Assembly (NCBI RefSeq): GCF_902686445.1
Contig: NC_062222.1
Coordinates: 40,733,792 to 40,797,791, forward strand
Direction: 5' to 3'
Source: Sciurus carolinensis
Taxonomy: Eukaryota; Chordata; Mammalia; Rodentia; Sciuridae
DNA length: 64,000 nucleotides
Part shown: piece by piece, positions 12,132 through 23,960 of the stretch
Position numbering within the stretch: position 1 is the stretch's first letter
Layout: every line of letters begins with the position of its first letter
Program-made: the position numbers and the translations under genes
Notes under the pieces: model-generated
What the model was told of the DNA's origin: nothing
Seen by the model: the letters and a program-made list of their open reading frames with translations, nothing else
Databases searched by the model: none

Positions 12132-14658
12132 GTACTGTTTTCAGGAATTGGACAACAGGCAGAGTAAGTCCTGTGAAAATGGAAATTCACAAAGTAAATC
12201 ATATGAATGTCACATCTCTCTCTGCAAATTAGTAAAAGAAGAATATAGAAATGTTGCTGCATTGAGAAAACTAGCTTCAGACTTCATGTCAGTTGAAAGA
12301 GCTGCAATAATGCATTTCAGGCAAAGAACAACATATTTCTCAATAAAATATGGACAAAAGCACAAAACAATAGGAACTTCAAGATCGCTTTCTCTACACT
12401 TGAGTCAGGAAGATAGACAAAATAATAATAATAATAATAATTTAGAAACAATGTTCCATACCCAGAAAACATGAATTTTAAGGATTAAATTCTAATTATT
12501 AAAATATTTATTTTAATTTCTCTAAAAAGTTGGAAGAACCTTTATGTATGTTTGGTCACAAAGAACACAACATATTTTATGGAGGTTAAAAATAGTACAA
12601 AAAACAGTTGTTCATTCCTGAAAAGTAAGAAATAAAAACCAAAATAATGCCATAACCTGTAAATTGAAATAGAATTAAAATTGAAAAATTATTTTAAGTA
12701 ACCTCTGAACTAAAAGTGATATAAGATGCAAAATTATGTTGAAAACAACTGCAATGAAAAATCATCTTTAAATTTATGTAATATAATGAAATTAGATTAG
12801 AGAAAATTCACACAAATATTTAAAATGAAGGAAACCAACAAAATTTAACCCACACAAAGGAAGCATGAATCTTTAAAAAAGAAAAGTATTGGCTACATAA
12901 AATATATTAATTAATTGGGACAGGTAAAATATTTTAAAAATACCTGTAACAGCTTGATTTTTGTAAATAGAATAAGGTAAATTGTGAATTTATGAACAAA
13001 AAGCAAAAATAACATATACATCAAATATAAATTGAAATGACAAAATACAAGTTTCACTCTAAACTTGCTATACTTATTTTATAATATGAAACAAAATCCA
13101 CACTTCATATGTGTAGTTTCTTCAGAAAGTCATTTGATTTTCCAATTATTGCACTATTATTAGACATGACATTTGTTTAATATGTTGCTATTATAAAATT
13201 TATATGTGCAAATATAAGGTATACTCCTAGAAACCAGGGTGCGGAATCTTACCTTGTGTGCATTTAAAGACTTGGTTAAAGGTAGTTAGTAAACTTAGTA
13301 TGATCAATTTCAACAAAATATGTCACCTAATACAGTGATGGAATTACCTACTTTCTCCAATTTTCTCCTCATCACTTTCAAATTTTTGCAAATATCACTG
13401 GGGAAATGTGCTTTTTCACTGTAGATTAATATGCAATACTTCTATTATTCTATTATTATTTATCATCTGTGAGATAATTTTCCAATTCATTTTGTTATAG
13501 TTCACCAGTCTGAACATTTATAACAGGTACTTTTCCATATGAACACTTGTGACATCCATTTTGGGAATGTGGCTGTCGTTCTCTCATTGGGTCATCTCTA
13601 GTATTCTATAAGTTATTTCTTTATTTGTGATCAGTGATGTATTATTTCTGCTAAGCAGTCCTACTATACTTTTTTCCTAGTCAATAAGGTCTCAAAATAT
13701 CTTCAGGATGACTATTTTCTCTCAACAAATAACTGACATCTCCTCCAATATTGAACCAAGCTGATATCTTTCCATCTATTTTTTTTTCCAGGAAATAGAG
13801 TTTAACAAAAAAAAAAATTATCTTTCTTAAGAAATATTGCAAAGCACTCACATTGACAACACACTCTACCTTCTCTCCTGTCACAGAAGTTCACTCACCA
13901 CCAAGACCTGTACTGAACATCGCAATGTTGTTACGGTACAATTGTACAAAGGCTGTGTCTTTATGTTTGTGCTCTTTTACAAGGTTAAAATAAGCATGAA
14001 TCTTTATTGTACCTTCAAAACAGTATATCCTCCAAATACTTAATAATCAGAAACAGACAAATAGCAATAGCGATATCATAGGGCAGATGTCAGACAGATA
14101 CTACCTAGATTCAGTGAAACAAGTTAACACCACCACTAATAGACTGAATAAAAACCTTGTCCTTCTTGTTATCACTCTCAAGCACAAAATATTACATTTC
14201 TGGTATTCTCATTAAAATCCTCCAACATAAATCTACTCATGATGAAACATTAGACAAATATTAATTGGGAAATATCTCACAAAATATCAAGGGCATAAAA
14301 AACTAAAAATTACTGGAGAATTATTCCAGTAAAGATATTTAACAGACAAATGCAAGTTAAAATCTTTAATTGGATCCATGACCATATTTTTCTTATAAGA
14401 GATATCATGAAATAGTAGAGAAATTTGAATAAGGACATTAAATTAGGTAATACTATGGTAACAAAGGTATTTTCTCAATTTTTATAATTCCATTCTGAGG
14501 TACAGTCTTTATTTTTCCATCTTATATCCATAACTGATAATAATTTGGGGGATATAATAAACTTAAAACACTTTTAATCTTAGAATTAAAATCTTTTAAG
14601 ATTAATCTTTAATCTTAGACTTAAACATTTAATCTTAGGCTTTAGAATTTGAAGAATT
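12132..14658. other. AT-rich unassigned sequence with one 108-codon frame
   Basis: The plus frame 12148-12474 (108 codons) begins just after the MaLR LTR. Its translation is lysine, serine and asparagine rich and includes seven asparagines in a row from an (AAT)n run at 12422-12442. It has no recognisable domain, and I regard it as non-coding. At 14571-14643 the word taatctta recurs several times, including the short inverted pair aatctt/aagatt. Nothing else is recognisable. Confidence 0.45.
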
Positions 14659-14870
14659 GCCAGGCATCCTGGTTCACACCAGTAATCACAGTACTAGGGA
14701 GGCTGAGGCAGGAGCATCTCAAGTTTGAGACCAGCCTCAACAACCTGATGAGCAACTTAGTGAGAGCCCTGTCTCAAAATTAAAAATAAATTAAATAATT
14801 AATTAAATGGATTGGGGATGTAGCTCAGTGGTAAAGTAACACTGGGTTAAATCCCCACTACAAGAAAAAA
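14659..14870 (+). mobile_element. MEN-type SINE (B1-like plus ID dimer)
   Basis: The left monomer shows 'gccaggcatcctggttcacacc' style B1 start and 'gtttgagaccagcctcaac'. The linker is A/T-rich. The right ID monomer reads 'ggattggggatgtagctcagtgg' and 'gggttaaatcccca'. The A box is good and the B box is damaged (gttaaatcc instead of gttcaatcc). The short A-tail ends near 14870. Confidence 0.9.
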
Positions 14871-15361
14871 ATTGGAGAATATTAAGGTAACAACAAAATT
14901 CAACAGGTTTTTCACCTGATTGCTACACTATGCAGAGGTTACTTCCTGATTCTGCACAAGGAAGATACATATAGAAATTAACCATTCCAAATTATCTTTT
15001 AGTTCATTTCAAAACTGGTCAATGAATTCAAACATATGGTTTTAAATATGCATATTTTATATAGAAATTGCTTGAAACATTTCTGAGTTACTTGAATAAC
15101 ATTATGTTTATATGCATAAACTAGGAAAGGTCTAATTACTATTTGCATGGATTATTTACAGCTAAGTGATCTATGAAAAAATGAGAGTCCATAAAAGTGC
15201 TACTGTATGCTAAAGCCAATCTGTCTTGTTCATTTTAATTAGGTTTGAGAATATCAGTTTATAGATTTTTGAAACAGAACTTACAAATGTTTCTCACAAA
15301 CACACAAAAAAAGTGGTGATCTATCAACTAAATGCTTTAATAAACTTTTCAAACACGATGT
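14871..15361. other. AT-rich unassigned sequence
   Basis: Nothing recognisable between the SINE and the L1 that begins at about 15362. Confidence 0.45.
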
Positions 15362-16743
15362 TTTATTTCCTTTTATTTATTTGATTCTTGGTTTTACTTC
15401 TTGTGCTTTAGGAGTCATGTTGAGGAAGTCCATTCCTAAGCTATGATGGTGAAGATTTGAGCCTACTTTTTCTTCTATTAGGTGAGGGGTCTCTTTGTCT
15501 AGTTCCTAAATGATCCACTTTAAGTTGAATTTTGTGCAGGCTGAGAGATAGAGGTTTAATTTCATTTTGTTACATATGAATTTACAATTTCCCCAGCACC
15601 ATTTGTGGAAGAGGCTATCTTTTTCTCAAACGAATGTTTCTGGTGCCTTTATCTAGTATAAGATAACTGTATTTATGTAGGTTAGTCTATGTGTTTTCTA
15701 TTCTCTACCATTGATTTATGTGTCTGTGTTAGTGCCAATACCATACCATTTTTGTTCCTATGACTCTCTAGTATAGTTTATGGTCTGATATTGTGATGCT
15801 TCCTGCTTCAATTTTCTTGCTAAGAATTGCATTGACTATTCTGGGTTCCAAATGACTTTCATGATTGCTTTTTCTATTTATATGAGGTACATCATTGGGA
15901 TTTTAATTGGAATTGCATTAAATTTGTATAACACTTTTAGTAGTATGGTCATTTTGACAATGTTAGTTTTGCCTATCCAAGAACATGGAAGATCTTTCCA
16001 TCTTCTAAGATCTTCTTCAATTTTGTTTAGCATTCTGTAGTTTTCATTATAGAGGTCTCTCACTATTTTGTTAGATTGATTCCCAAGTATTTTATTTTAT
16101 TTATTTATATTTTTGAGGCTATTGTAAAGGGGATAGTTTTCCTAATTTCTCTTGCAGTGAATTCATCAATGATGTATTGGAATGCATTTAACTTATGGGT
16201 GTTGATTTCAGATCCTGCTACTTTGCTAAATTCATTTATGAGTTCTAGAAATTTTCTGGTAGAATTTTTTGCATCTTCTAAATATAGAGTCATGTTGTCA
16301 GCAAATGTGATTGTTTGAACTCTTCTTTTCCTTTTCATATTCCTTTAATCTCTTTCATCTGTTTAATTGCTTTAGCTAGAGTTTCCAGTTTTTTCTAGTG
16401 TTTTAAAGATGAAGGGGTGCTGCATTTCATCAAATGCTCTTTCTGCATCTATTGAGATGATCATATGATTCTTGTCTTTAGTGTACTGATATGATGAATT
16501 ATGTTTATTGATTTCCACATACTGAACAACCCTAGCATCCCTGGGATGAACCCCGCTTGATAGTAATCCACTATCTTTTTAATATGTTTTGTATGCAATT
16601 TGCTAGAATTTTATTGACAATTTTTGCTTCTATGTTCATCAGGCATATTGTTCTGAAGTTTTCTTTCCTTAATGTGTCTTTGTCTGGTTTTGGTATCAGG
16701 GTGATACTGGTTCGCAGAATGAGTTTGGAAGGTTCCCTCATTT

Positions 16744-16981
16744 TCTTTCTTTCTTTCTTTTTTTTTTTTTTTTTTTGCAGGAGACGGTACCAGGAATTGA
16801 ACTCAGGGGCACTCAACCACTGAGCCACATCCCCAGCCCGATTTTATATTTTATTTAGAGACAGGGTCTCACTGAATTGCTTAGTGCCTCGCTTTTGCTG
16901 AGGCTGGCTTTGAACTCGTGCTTCTCCTACCTCAGCCTCCTGAGTCACTGGGATTTCTGTTGGCACTATCACACCCAGCAG
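16744..16981 (-). mobile_element. MEN-type SINE, antisense, inside L1 ORF2
   Basis: A T-run (the A-tail on the other strand) precedes 'gtaccaggaattgaactcagggg' and 'accactgagccacatccccagccc', the reverse complement of the ID monomer. The B1-like monomer follows, ending in 'cacacccagca'. The L1 sequence on either side repeats: ggttccctcattttct (16731-16746) and ggtttcctccttttct (16982-16997) differ at about three positions and are the target-site duplication. The SINE is therefore younger than the host L1. Confidence 0.9.
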
Positions 16982-17026
16982 GGTTTCCTCCTTTTCTATT
17001 TCATGGAATAATTTGAGGAGTATTGG

Positions 17027-17386
17027 TGTTTATTCTTTATTCAGGCCAAAGTTCAGAGGAGTGAAAGAACTTTGAGTGAGTAAACTCCTCAGGACAATAA
17101 GGCCTTCTGTTTGAATGGCTTAGAAACGCTCTGCAACTCCTCTGTCCTTGAGGCTTGAAGACATTATCTTATTATAAAAACACTTGGTACTAGTGAACTC
17201 TGAGAAGTAGGCAAGTTGTATGATCTGCACATGCACAAAGTTAACTGCACTATGTAAACTAAAGTAACTTTGATATGACCCTGGAAGCCTGCAGGAGCCA
17301 GTTCTTGCTATAAGTCATCCCATGTGCTTGCCTTTTTATTTGCTTGCCTCTTAACCTTTATAGCTGGATCCCAATTAACCTTTACA
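17027..17386 (-). mobile_element. LTR-like insertion inside L1, unclassified
   Basis: About 360 bases that are not L1 sit between two L1 segments that join in the consensus order. On the minus strand the insert begins TG, has a TATA-like ttataataag and ends with aataaagaataaaca, so it has TG...CA ends and a polyadenylation signal near its 3' end. These are LTR properties. No coding capacity. I do not recognise the family, and a clean target duplication was not found. Confidence 0.45.
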
Positions 17387-17545
17387 ATTCTTCTTTGATG
17401 ATCTTGTAGAAGTTGACTGAGAATCAATGTGGTCCTGGGATTTTCTTGGTTGGTAGGTTTTTGATGGCATTTTCTATTTCTTTGTTTGACATTGATCTAT
17501 TTAAATTGTGTATGTCCTCCTAATTTAGTTTGGGTAGGTCATATG

Positions 17546-17836
17546 CTAGACTAGGGAAGAAATTGGAGACTGGGCTAATGCTAGTCCCAAGTGCTGGTCC
17601 CAGTGGGGCCTGGGAACCCAGTGGGTGTCAGACTGACTGCCTGGGTGAACCAAGATCAAGATGCCCTCACACCTTCTTCCAACTGAAACTTCTTTTGCCA
17701 GGCGTGGTAGCACTCTCAGGTAATCCCAGAGTCTCTAGAGGCTGAAACAGGAAGATTGAAGGTTCAAGGCCAGACTCTTTAGCGATTTAGCAAGGTCATA
17801 AGCAATTTAGCAAGACCCTGTCTCAAAATGAAATAT
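17546..17836 (+). mobile_element. GC-richer unassigned segment followed by truncated B1-like SINE half
   Basis: Positions 17546-17696 are an unassigned GC-richer segment with no open frame worth calling. From 17697 'gccaggcgtggtagc..gtaatcccaga' starts a B1-like left monomer, including the partly duplicated block 'agcgatttagcaaggtcataagcaatttagcaagaccctgtctc' in spirit (two related halves). The SINE stops near 17836, before the ID monomer, where L1 sequence starts abruptly. So the right half was lost or never copied. Confidence 0.65.
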
Positions 17837-18145
17837 GGTATCCATTCCAAGTTTTCTGAGGATTCTCCACACTACTTTCCAGAGTCACTGGACCAATTTA
17901 CAACTCCACCAGCGATGTAAAAGTGTGTCTTTTTCCCCACATCCATACCAACATCTATTATTGTTTGTGTTCTTGATAATAACCATTTTAATTGGAGTAA
18001 GATGAAATCTTAGAATTGTTTTAATTTGCATTTCTCTAATTACTAGAGATGTTGAACACTTTTTCATATATTTATTAATCACCTGTATATCTTCTGTAAA
18101 GTGTCTCTCCAGTTCCTTGGCCTATGTATTAATTGGGTTCTTTGA
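17837..18145 (-). mobile_element. L1 ORF2 3' segment, antisense, out of order with its neighbour
   Basis: The plus strand reads 'tccattccaagttttctgagg..ctccacac', 'caatttacaactccacc' and 'ctaattactagagatgttgaac', the reverse complement of the ORF2 portion close to its 3' end. In an antisense L1 this portion should lie to the left of the 15362-17545 segment, but it lies to the right. It is therefore a separate insertion or a rearranged piece. No catalytic motifs are in this part. Confidence 0.8.
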
Positions 18146-18240
18146 GGTGGTAATGTTGCTCAGTGGTTAACACCCCTGAATATAATCCCTGGTACAAAAA
18201 GATAAGAAGAAGAAGAACAACAACAACAACAACAACAAGC
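18146..18240 (+). mobile_element. ID-type SINE with (AAG)/(AAC) tail
   Basis: 'gaggtggtaatgttgctcagtggttaa' followed by 'aatccctggtac' is the ID tRNA-like body with a poor A box and a damaged B box. The tail at 18204-18238 has evolved into (AAG)n then (AAC)7, which accounts for the long runs of valine or leucine in the opposite-strand frames there. Confidence 0.75.
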
Positions 18241-18400
18241 TTCTCGGTTTGTGAGGCTGCTGTGGAGGTGCTGGGAATATGGCATTCCCAGTGAAAGCAT
18301 GGAAACTCTGGGTCCCTTCCCACACACCTTGCCCTATTTTTCTCCTGTACTTCCTGTTCCTGAGTTGTATCATTTATAATTAAACCATTTATAATCAAAA
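18241..18400 (+). mobile_element. Possible MLT2-like ERV-L LTR 3' fragment
   Basis: The sequence 'cacaccttgccctat..tctcc', 'cctgttcctgagttgtatc' and 'tttataattaaacca' resembles the 3' part of an MLT2 (ERV-L) LTR in sense orientation. Only this end is visible; the assignment is tentative. Confidence 0.45.
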
Positions 18401-21166
18401 GTATCTTCACGTCTTTCTTCACTGATTTCTAACTTGTAATAGATCAGAGAAAAAGTTGACATGTCTGTTTGCATGAAATTGGTTGGTGCAGAATGAGATA
18501 GCTCAATTTCATCTCTGCATTTGATTCTTCCAGAGACAGAAAAAAGATTCCATGTTATCCCAGGGCTGTTATGTCTGTTTAACTGTAGTTTTTCAGGGAG
18601 AAACTGATGACATGGATGAATCCTTTAAGAAGTTGGAAACTCTTCAAAATGGAACAGTTCTCAGTGAGAAGGGCAAAGAAGTTTTAAAACGAAAATTCAG
18701 AGTGCTCTGCTTGCTAGCATCCACCAGTGTTAAACTTGTGGAAAGCCCTTCCAAACTGCTTCTTCCCCAACCTATGGAGGATAAACTAAGGTTACCATGA
18801 GGTAAATGATTCCTTCCTTCATCTGTTATATTGGCTTCTTGAGGGACTTTAGGAAATAGAAAGGGGACTGGAGGAGATGGGAATGGCATTGTGGAGAATA
18901 TGATCTAAACACAATATGTACACATTTGAAATTTCACAGTGAAGCCATTAATTTGTACAATTAATAGGTATTAATAAGTATAATTTTAAAAGTAGTTGCT
19001 TTTTGATGCTGTACACAAATATCTAGAACCTCAGTTGTTGTTTAGTTCTTTCCATGAGATTTTAAAGATGAGTTGAATCCTCAGAATAATTTACATATTC
19101 AGTAGTTTGCTTGCTGTGATCCTGGCTGTCTTGTGCTATAGAAATCAAAGACTGTGGCAAGAGGTGAAATTTGACTTCAAGCAAAGGAGGATTTCTCTGG
19201 CACGACTTTAAACAGATAACATGTTCACATCCTTGCAGCTTGGGCCTCTTTGAAGGAATTAATTGGAGGAGTTCTACCCAAGTTCTGTCATCTAAAATAA
19301 GAAGAAAACTATCATGTGGGGCTTCACTTTCATTCTGAAATTACTCACCAGAAACACATTTCCTCAGACACAATAATGACTCCCTGTTTGAACTAAAAAG
19401 TAGTAAAAAGGTTATCATCATCATCATCATTATTATTATTATTATTATTAACCACTGAGACAGATAGATAAGAGACTTGTTCAGACACTTTGCTTTTTGA
19501 TTTATTATTTTTTAAATCAAACTAAATAATAAAAAAAATACAGAAAACTAATCTCAGTAGTCACTTATCTCAGTACATTCACAATGAAGAAGAACAGAAG
19601 GGCAAAGTATTTAGAACTTCTTCCTTTTTACTTTATTTTTGTTGTTTTTGTTTTGTTTGTTGCAAGGATAAGAATAGATGAATCTATCCTACTCTTTGGT
19701 CTGGTTACCAAAATTTGAGCATCATATACTATGTCATATAAAGCCTTAATTATTTTAATATCCATTACCTGGAACCCACTCTATTGTGTTCCATTTTACA
19801 TTTTTTTAGTTTTTTTTTTTTTGTTTGTTTTGCAAGAGGATATAAGGGATGGTATGTTGTCAGATATCTTTCTTTATTAACTAATTACAATTATATTTAT
19901 TAAATAAATATTTATTGAGCTTCTAATGAAATGACAACAAAACAGTAAATGAGGCATTCTCCCATCTCCATTCAGGAATGAATAAATTGCTAGGGAAATT
20001 ATCTAAGCAAATAAAATATTGGAAAACAAGAATTCCCATAGAGGGTAAAGTAAAAACATAACTTATAAACTGTGTTTTGCAGTTTTGTTTTTATGTTCAT
20101 ACAACATTCTAGAAATCCATGTTTCTTTCTTTTAAACAATAAAAAGGAACAAAAATATGTAGTTCATATTAAAATCTGCTAAGGAAAAATAATCCCTTTA
20201 ATTATTTTAAAAGTAAGTGCTACTTTCACTGATAAAAAATAAACATAACTACAATTAAAGAACAAAAGGTAACATTTGATTATGCAAAGAAGAATTTCAA
20301 AGGAAGAAAGGTGATTTACTTGGAATTGAGATCCAACTTTTCCAAAAGTATAGTTCATCAGACTTGATGCTGAATAAAAAGTTCAGCTGGAATAATATTA
20401 GATGGAAAATATCATACCTGTCATTGAAAGCTGATTTTGAATAAGCCAAGTTGTTTAGAATCTTTAGAAAGTTTCAGTATATATGTTATAATATTCCTAT
20501 ACTCAATGAGAATATCTGGGGTCAGCTTAGCTAAAAACAGAAGACTGGCTTCAATATTTTATCAGGATTGTAACATCATTTCAGATACAGAAAGAAAAAT
20601 ACAGAATGACTGCTGTCAGTCTTACTCATTCTAGGTGAGTGGGTTTTATGAGGTCCTTCTTTGAATCTGTTTCCTGTTGCAGGGGAAAGGAATATTTTAT
20701 ATATCATACATATGTAGGATGCAGGCAAATATAATATGTTATAATACCAATTAATAAATTCTTCTTAAATTTTGATAACTAACATAATTCTTAATGATGT
20801 AATAGAATACATTGTAAAAGAGAATTGGCATAAAGAATTAAGGGTAAATAAGAAGGAGATCTTTGTGCTGTATGATGAAACATCAAAATGTAAAACTCTT
20901 ATTAAAAGTCATCCAGAATTCAGGCAATCAAAACATAATGTCATCATATTCTATACATAGTAATTAAAATCCTACCTAGAATGGCATGCATTCAGGAAAA
21001 AAATTAAGCTATATTTAAATTTAAATTGGGAGATTTAAATTTGGAATTCATCAGGATGATATTTAAAGGCAAACACAGAATAAAATCACTCCACAAAAAC
21101 TATGATCACTCTCTCAGGAGTTGTAGTCTTTTTTTCTCATATAAATTTATGTGAAGGGATTTCAGT
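18401..21166. other. AT-rich unassigned sequence with a possible exon-like frame
   Basis: The plus frame 18552-18800 (82 codons) has a pyrimidine-rich run ending in tttttcag (about 18588-18596) ahead of an acidic/basic stretch (GETDDMDESFKKLETLQNG). It looks mildly protein-like, but I recognise no family, there is no matching donor site I would trust, and it could be a remnant of a processed copy. A compound (ATC)n(ATT)n tract lies at 19413-19450. The frames at 20437-20634 and 20772-20960 resemble nothing known. Confidence 0.4.
19413..19450. repeat. (ATC)6(ATT)n compound microsatellite
   Basis: Six ATC units pass directly into about seven ATT units, a common pattern in which a point change has spread through one half of a trinucleotide tract. 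Confidence 0.9.
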
Positions 21167-21175
21167 CAATGACTT

Positions 21176-21383
21176 TTTTGCATGGTGGGTACCGGGGTTT
21201 GAAATCAGGGACACTCAACAACTGAGCCACATCCCCTGTCCTTTTTGTGTTTTATTTAGAGACAGGGTCTTGCTGAGTTGCTTAGCACCTCTGTTGCTGA
21301 GGCAGGTTTTAAACTCACAATCTTTCTGCCTCCGTCTCCAGAGCCACTGAGATTATAGGCGTGGCCACCATGCCCAGACCAGG
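21176..21383 (-). mobile_element. MEN-type SINE, antisense, with target duplication
   Basis: A T-run and 'gtaccggggtttgaaatcaggg' / 'caactgagccacatcccc' are the reversed ID monomer. The reversed B1-like monomer follows and ends 'gtggccaccatgcccaga'. The nine bases caatgactt occur immediately before (21167-21175) and after (21384-21392), and the match extends to agNcaatgactt, giving a clear target-site duplication. Confidence 0.92.
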
Positions 21384-21392
21384 CAATGACTT

Positions 21393-23844
21393 AAACTAAC
21401 AATAAACTCTTCTACACATCAGGAAGGCATCTTCCATGCCATTTCTACACAACTTGTGAGATCTTTTGTCCTGTTCTATATGTTCAAAGATGAAAACAAC
21501 CCATAAGTAGTATACCCACCCCAGGGAAGAAGGCAGTATTACTTCTTGATAGGAAAAATAAAATCTCATTCTGGGACAAAGTTCAGGCAAGTTTTCTGGT
21601 GGCCCTCTTATAAAATGTGGGTTTCTTAAGCATGATATTGCTCAGCAGAAACAAACTCACTGTGTGGTGCATCTTCTCAGTTCACTCCATATTGCTCCGG
21701 GTGTGAGGGTTGTAAAGGAATCCTTGTGAACTTGACCATTATGCTGCATTTTATGCAATAAGTAATAAGTTATTTTATGTCTGTCTCAGGAGTTGCTTGT
21801 CTTCTGCCAGATCCTATGAAACAGTGGCAAGCTAACTTGTTAACTTCCAAGTAGTTAAAATCTCAGACTCATCAAAGTTCTTGATGTACATGAAGTATTC
21901 TCTGAAAGTTTAATAGCAAACTTTATCTAAGGTGAAAGAACAAAACTCTTCTTATCCCATAAAGTTCAGGATATTGTCTCTTACACTATCCCCTAACCCC
22001 ATCAAATACAACATACATATACAAGCACTCATACACACACACACACACAAAAAAAAAAAAAAATCCTCAGGAAATTTATTCATCTTTACACTAAATGATT
22101 CAGTTTGCTGGCAATAAAGAAAAATTACATGTACAATTTTCTATTATAGAATATGCATTACATATATTAGCATTCTTGTGGGATATTTATATGCCTTTTG
22201 AATCTTGATATAAGTCATTTCTAAATTATGCATACTTAGAGCTTTAGTTTTAAAATTCTTACAGTAAAGTTGTCTAAACATTTATGAAGCCTCTTACAGA
22301 AAACTCATATGAGATTGCCTTTTACTCATATCATTGTATACAAGTCCTCAGAGATATGCATAACAACTGTCATATCTGTGTCTGTATTCTATGACATGTC
22401 CAAGAAGATTTTAATGAGGAAATTAAAATCATAAAATTAGAACATGTGCAAACAAAGTTCTTCCAACTAAATACTCTTACATAATTGTAATTGCGAGAAG
22501 CCATTAGAGTATTTCAACAAGGAAGTGACAGGTTCTGAATTCATTGTTGGAAAAAACATTTTTGTTCCTTTTTGGAGAAAAGGCTATTCCAGACAAAAGT
22601 AGAGAAAAACACTAAAGGACTCTTGAATTTATTTCAATTAAAGATGACAATCTAGGGTAGTGACTTTGAAGGTGAAGTGAAGTGAATGAATCTGAGGTAT
22701 ATTTTGAAGGTACATAAAATAGGATCTATAGGTTGCTAGACATTGGGCATGAAAGAGTCAAAAGTTAGTTTGATATTTGAGCCTGAGAAACTGAATATTG
22801 TTTGCAAATGTAAAACATTTGGGGAAAAAAGATAATGAAGATAAGAGAATAAATGACTTGAGTTTCTTTTTTTTTTCTTGTATGTTTATAATATCCACAT
22901 GAACTTTGATAAATATCTAGATATAAGAAAACGTGTTGGAGAGAAGAAATCATTTAGAGGAACTTGTTGATATCATCTATAAAGAGGAAAATCTATATTC
23001 ACCTAAAGATTGCTAGTTGTATCATAAGAAATTCTCAGAATTATTCTTTATAAATAATACAAAAATGCTTATATTTACAATGGGTTTTCAAGATGTTTCC
23101 TTATCTTAAGCTTAAAGAAAATTAGAAAATAAGCCTTCGTCTCAACATTGCTTCAATATTAGGACTACCCTAAATAAAGAAACAATACATGATTTGTCTT
23201 TCTTTGCCCTACAACTTCATGGTTTACTTTTATTATTATATTACAATGATATTCCCCTAATACTTTTATTTATTTTGAAAAAATACATTTACAAATGTTA
23301 AAATTATGTGTTTTCCATTTGAGTACTTTCTGCATTTAAAAATTAAAGACACTATTCACACATTTGGAAAAGTAATTCTTTCTATTACTATCTCTCCTTC
23401 ATATTTAATCTTCTAAAACTCAGTCTTTGTTCCTCACATTTAGTATGAAACTCTCTTTAAATATCAGTAGACAATTTCATTTATTTTATAATTGGAGCTT
23501 TCTACCTACTTCCAAAACATGAATATGAAATATCTAAAATATACTGAGACATTCTACATAGCTGTAAATGATATTAAATGTTATTTTTCAGAAATTTTCT
23601 TCATGTAATAAAGAAAAAAATTAGTAAACGGCTTGTGAAACATGGGGAGTAAAGGAAAGGTTTGGAATTCCAAACTGAACTGTATATGAAATTTACTACA
23701 TGTGAACTCAACATGTAATCAGCCTAAGGACTGATTGATGATAATCCACCTGGGCTGTACCTCCTCTCTCTCTGTGTAGGCTAAAAGATTCTGGAGGCAG
23801 TCAATTGGAATGGAAGAAGATGACGAAGGAAGTTACATGATAAA
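21393..23844. other. Unassigned sequence with a CA/A tract
   Basis: A (CA)9 run passing into poly-A lies at 22031-22063. The part 22490-22800 has the spacing of an ancient mammalian repeat ('gtgacaggttctga..', 'tattttgaaggta', 'gcctgag'), but I cannot name the family. Short frames at 21396-21590 and 22765-22953 are not recognisable. Confidence 0.4.
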
Positions 23845-23960
23845 AACTCTTGAGCTTTGTACCATGCTTATGTCTATTTTACAGATCATGAACAGAGATA
23901 CAGGGAGGAATGGAATCACAGAATGATTTGTTCAGTAACCCAAAACTAGCAAAAGGTATA
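23845..23960 (+). mobile_element. Possible MIR relic
   Basis: 'tctattttacagatcatgaa..gagatacaggga' followed by 'gatttgttcagtaacccaaaactagcaaaa' follows the order of the MIR core and tail (tattttacagatgagg, gaggtta, cccaaggtca). Identity is low, as expected for a family that stopped moving before placental mammals diversified. Confidence 0.45.

Larger units (their letters stand above)
15362..17545 (-). mobile_element. L1 ORF2 fragment, antisense, split by two insertions
   Basis: Minus-strand translation gives L1 ORF2 reverse-transcriptase and downstream segments in order: [16 protein letters not shown] and [12 protein letters not shown] (about 16571-16730), FADNMTLY (16282-16305), INEFSKVAG and FTIASKI, then EEDLRRWKDLPCSWIG (about 15960-16010). 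The reverse transcriptase active-site motif, normally FADD in L1, reads FADN here because the codon at 16294-16296 is AAC, so this copy is catalytically dead as well as frameshifted. A SINE (16744-16981) and an LTR-like insert (17027-17386) interrupt it. Neither L1 end is present. Confidence 0.9.

Noticed and set aside
12148..12474. 108-codon plus frame after a MaLR LTR
   Set aside because: Low-complexity composition with an (AAT)n asparagine run and no domain. The LTR in front could supply a promoter, but nothing supports translation.
15852..16823. Several plus-strand frames of 60-90 codons
   Set aside because: They are shadows of the minus-strand L1 ORF2.
18129..18422. Valine- or leucine-run minus frames
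   Set aside because: The runs come from the (AAC)n tail of an ID SINE, and the frames cross the boundary between L1 and SINE sequence.
22490..22800. Ancient mammalian repeat resemblance (also at 39985-40090)
   Set aside because: Word order looks familiar, but I cannot name the family or place ends, so it is mentioned in the region notes only.
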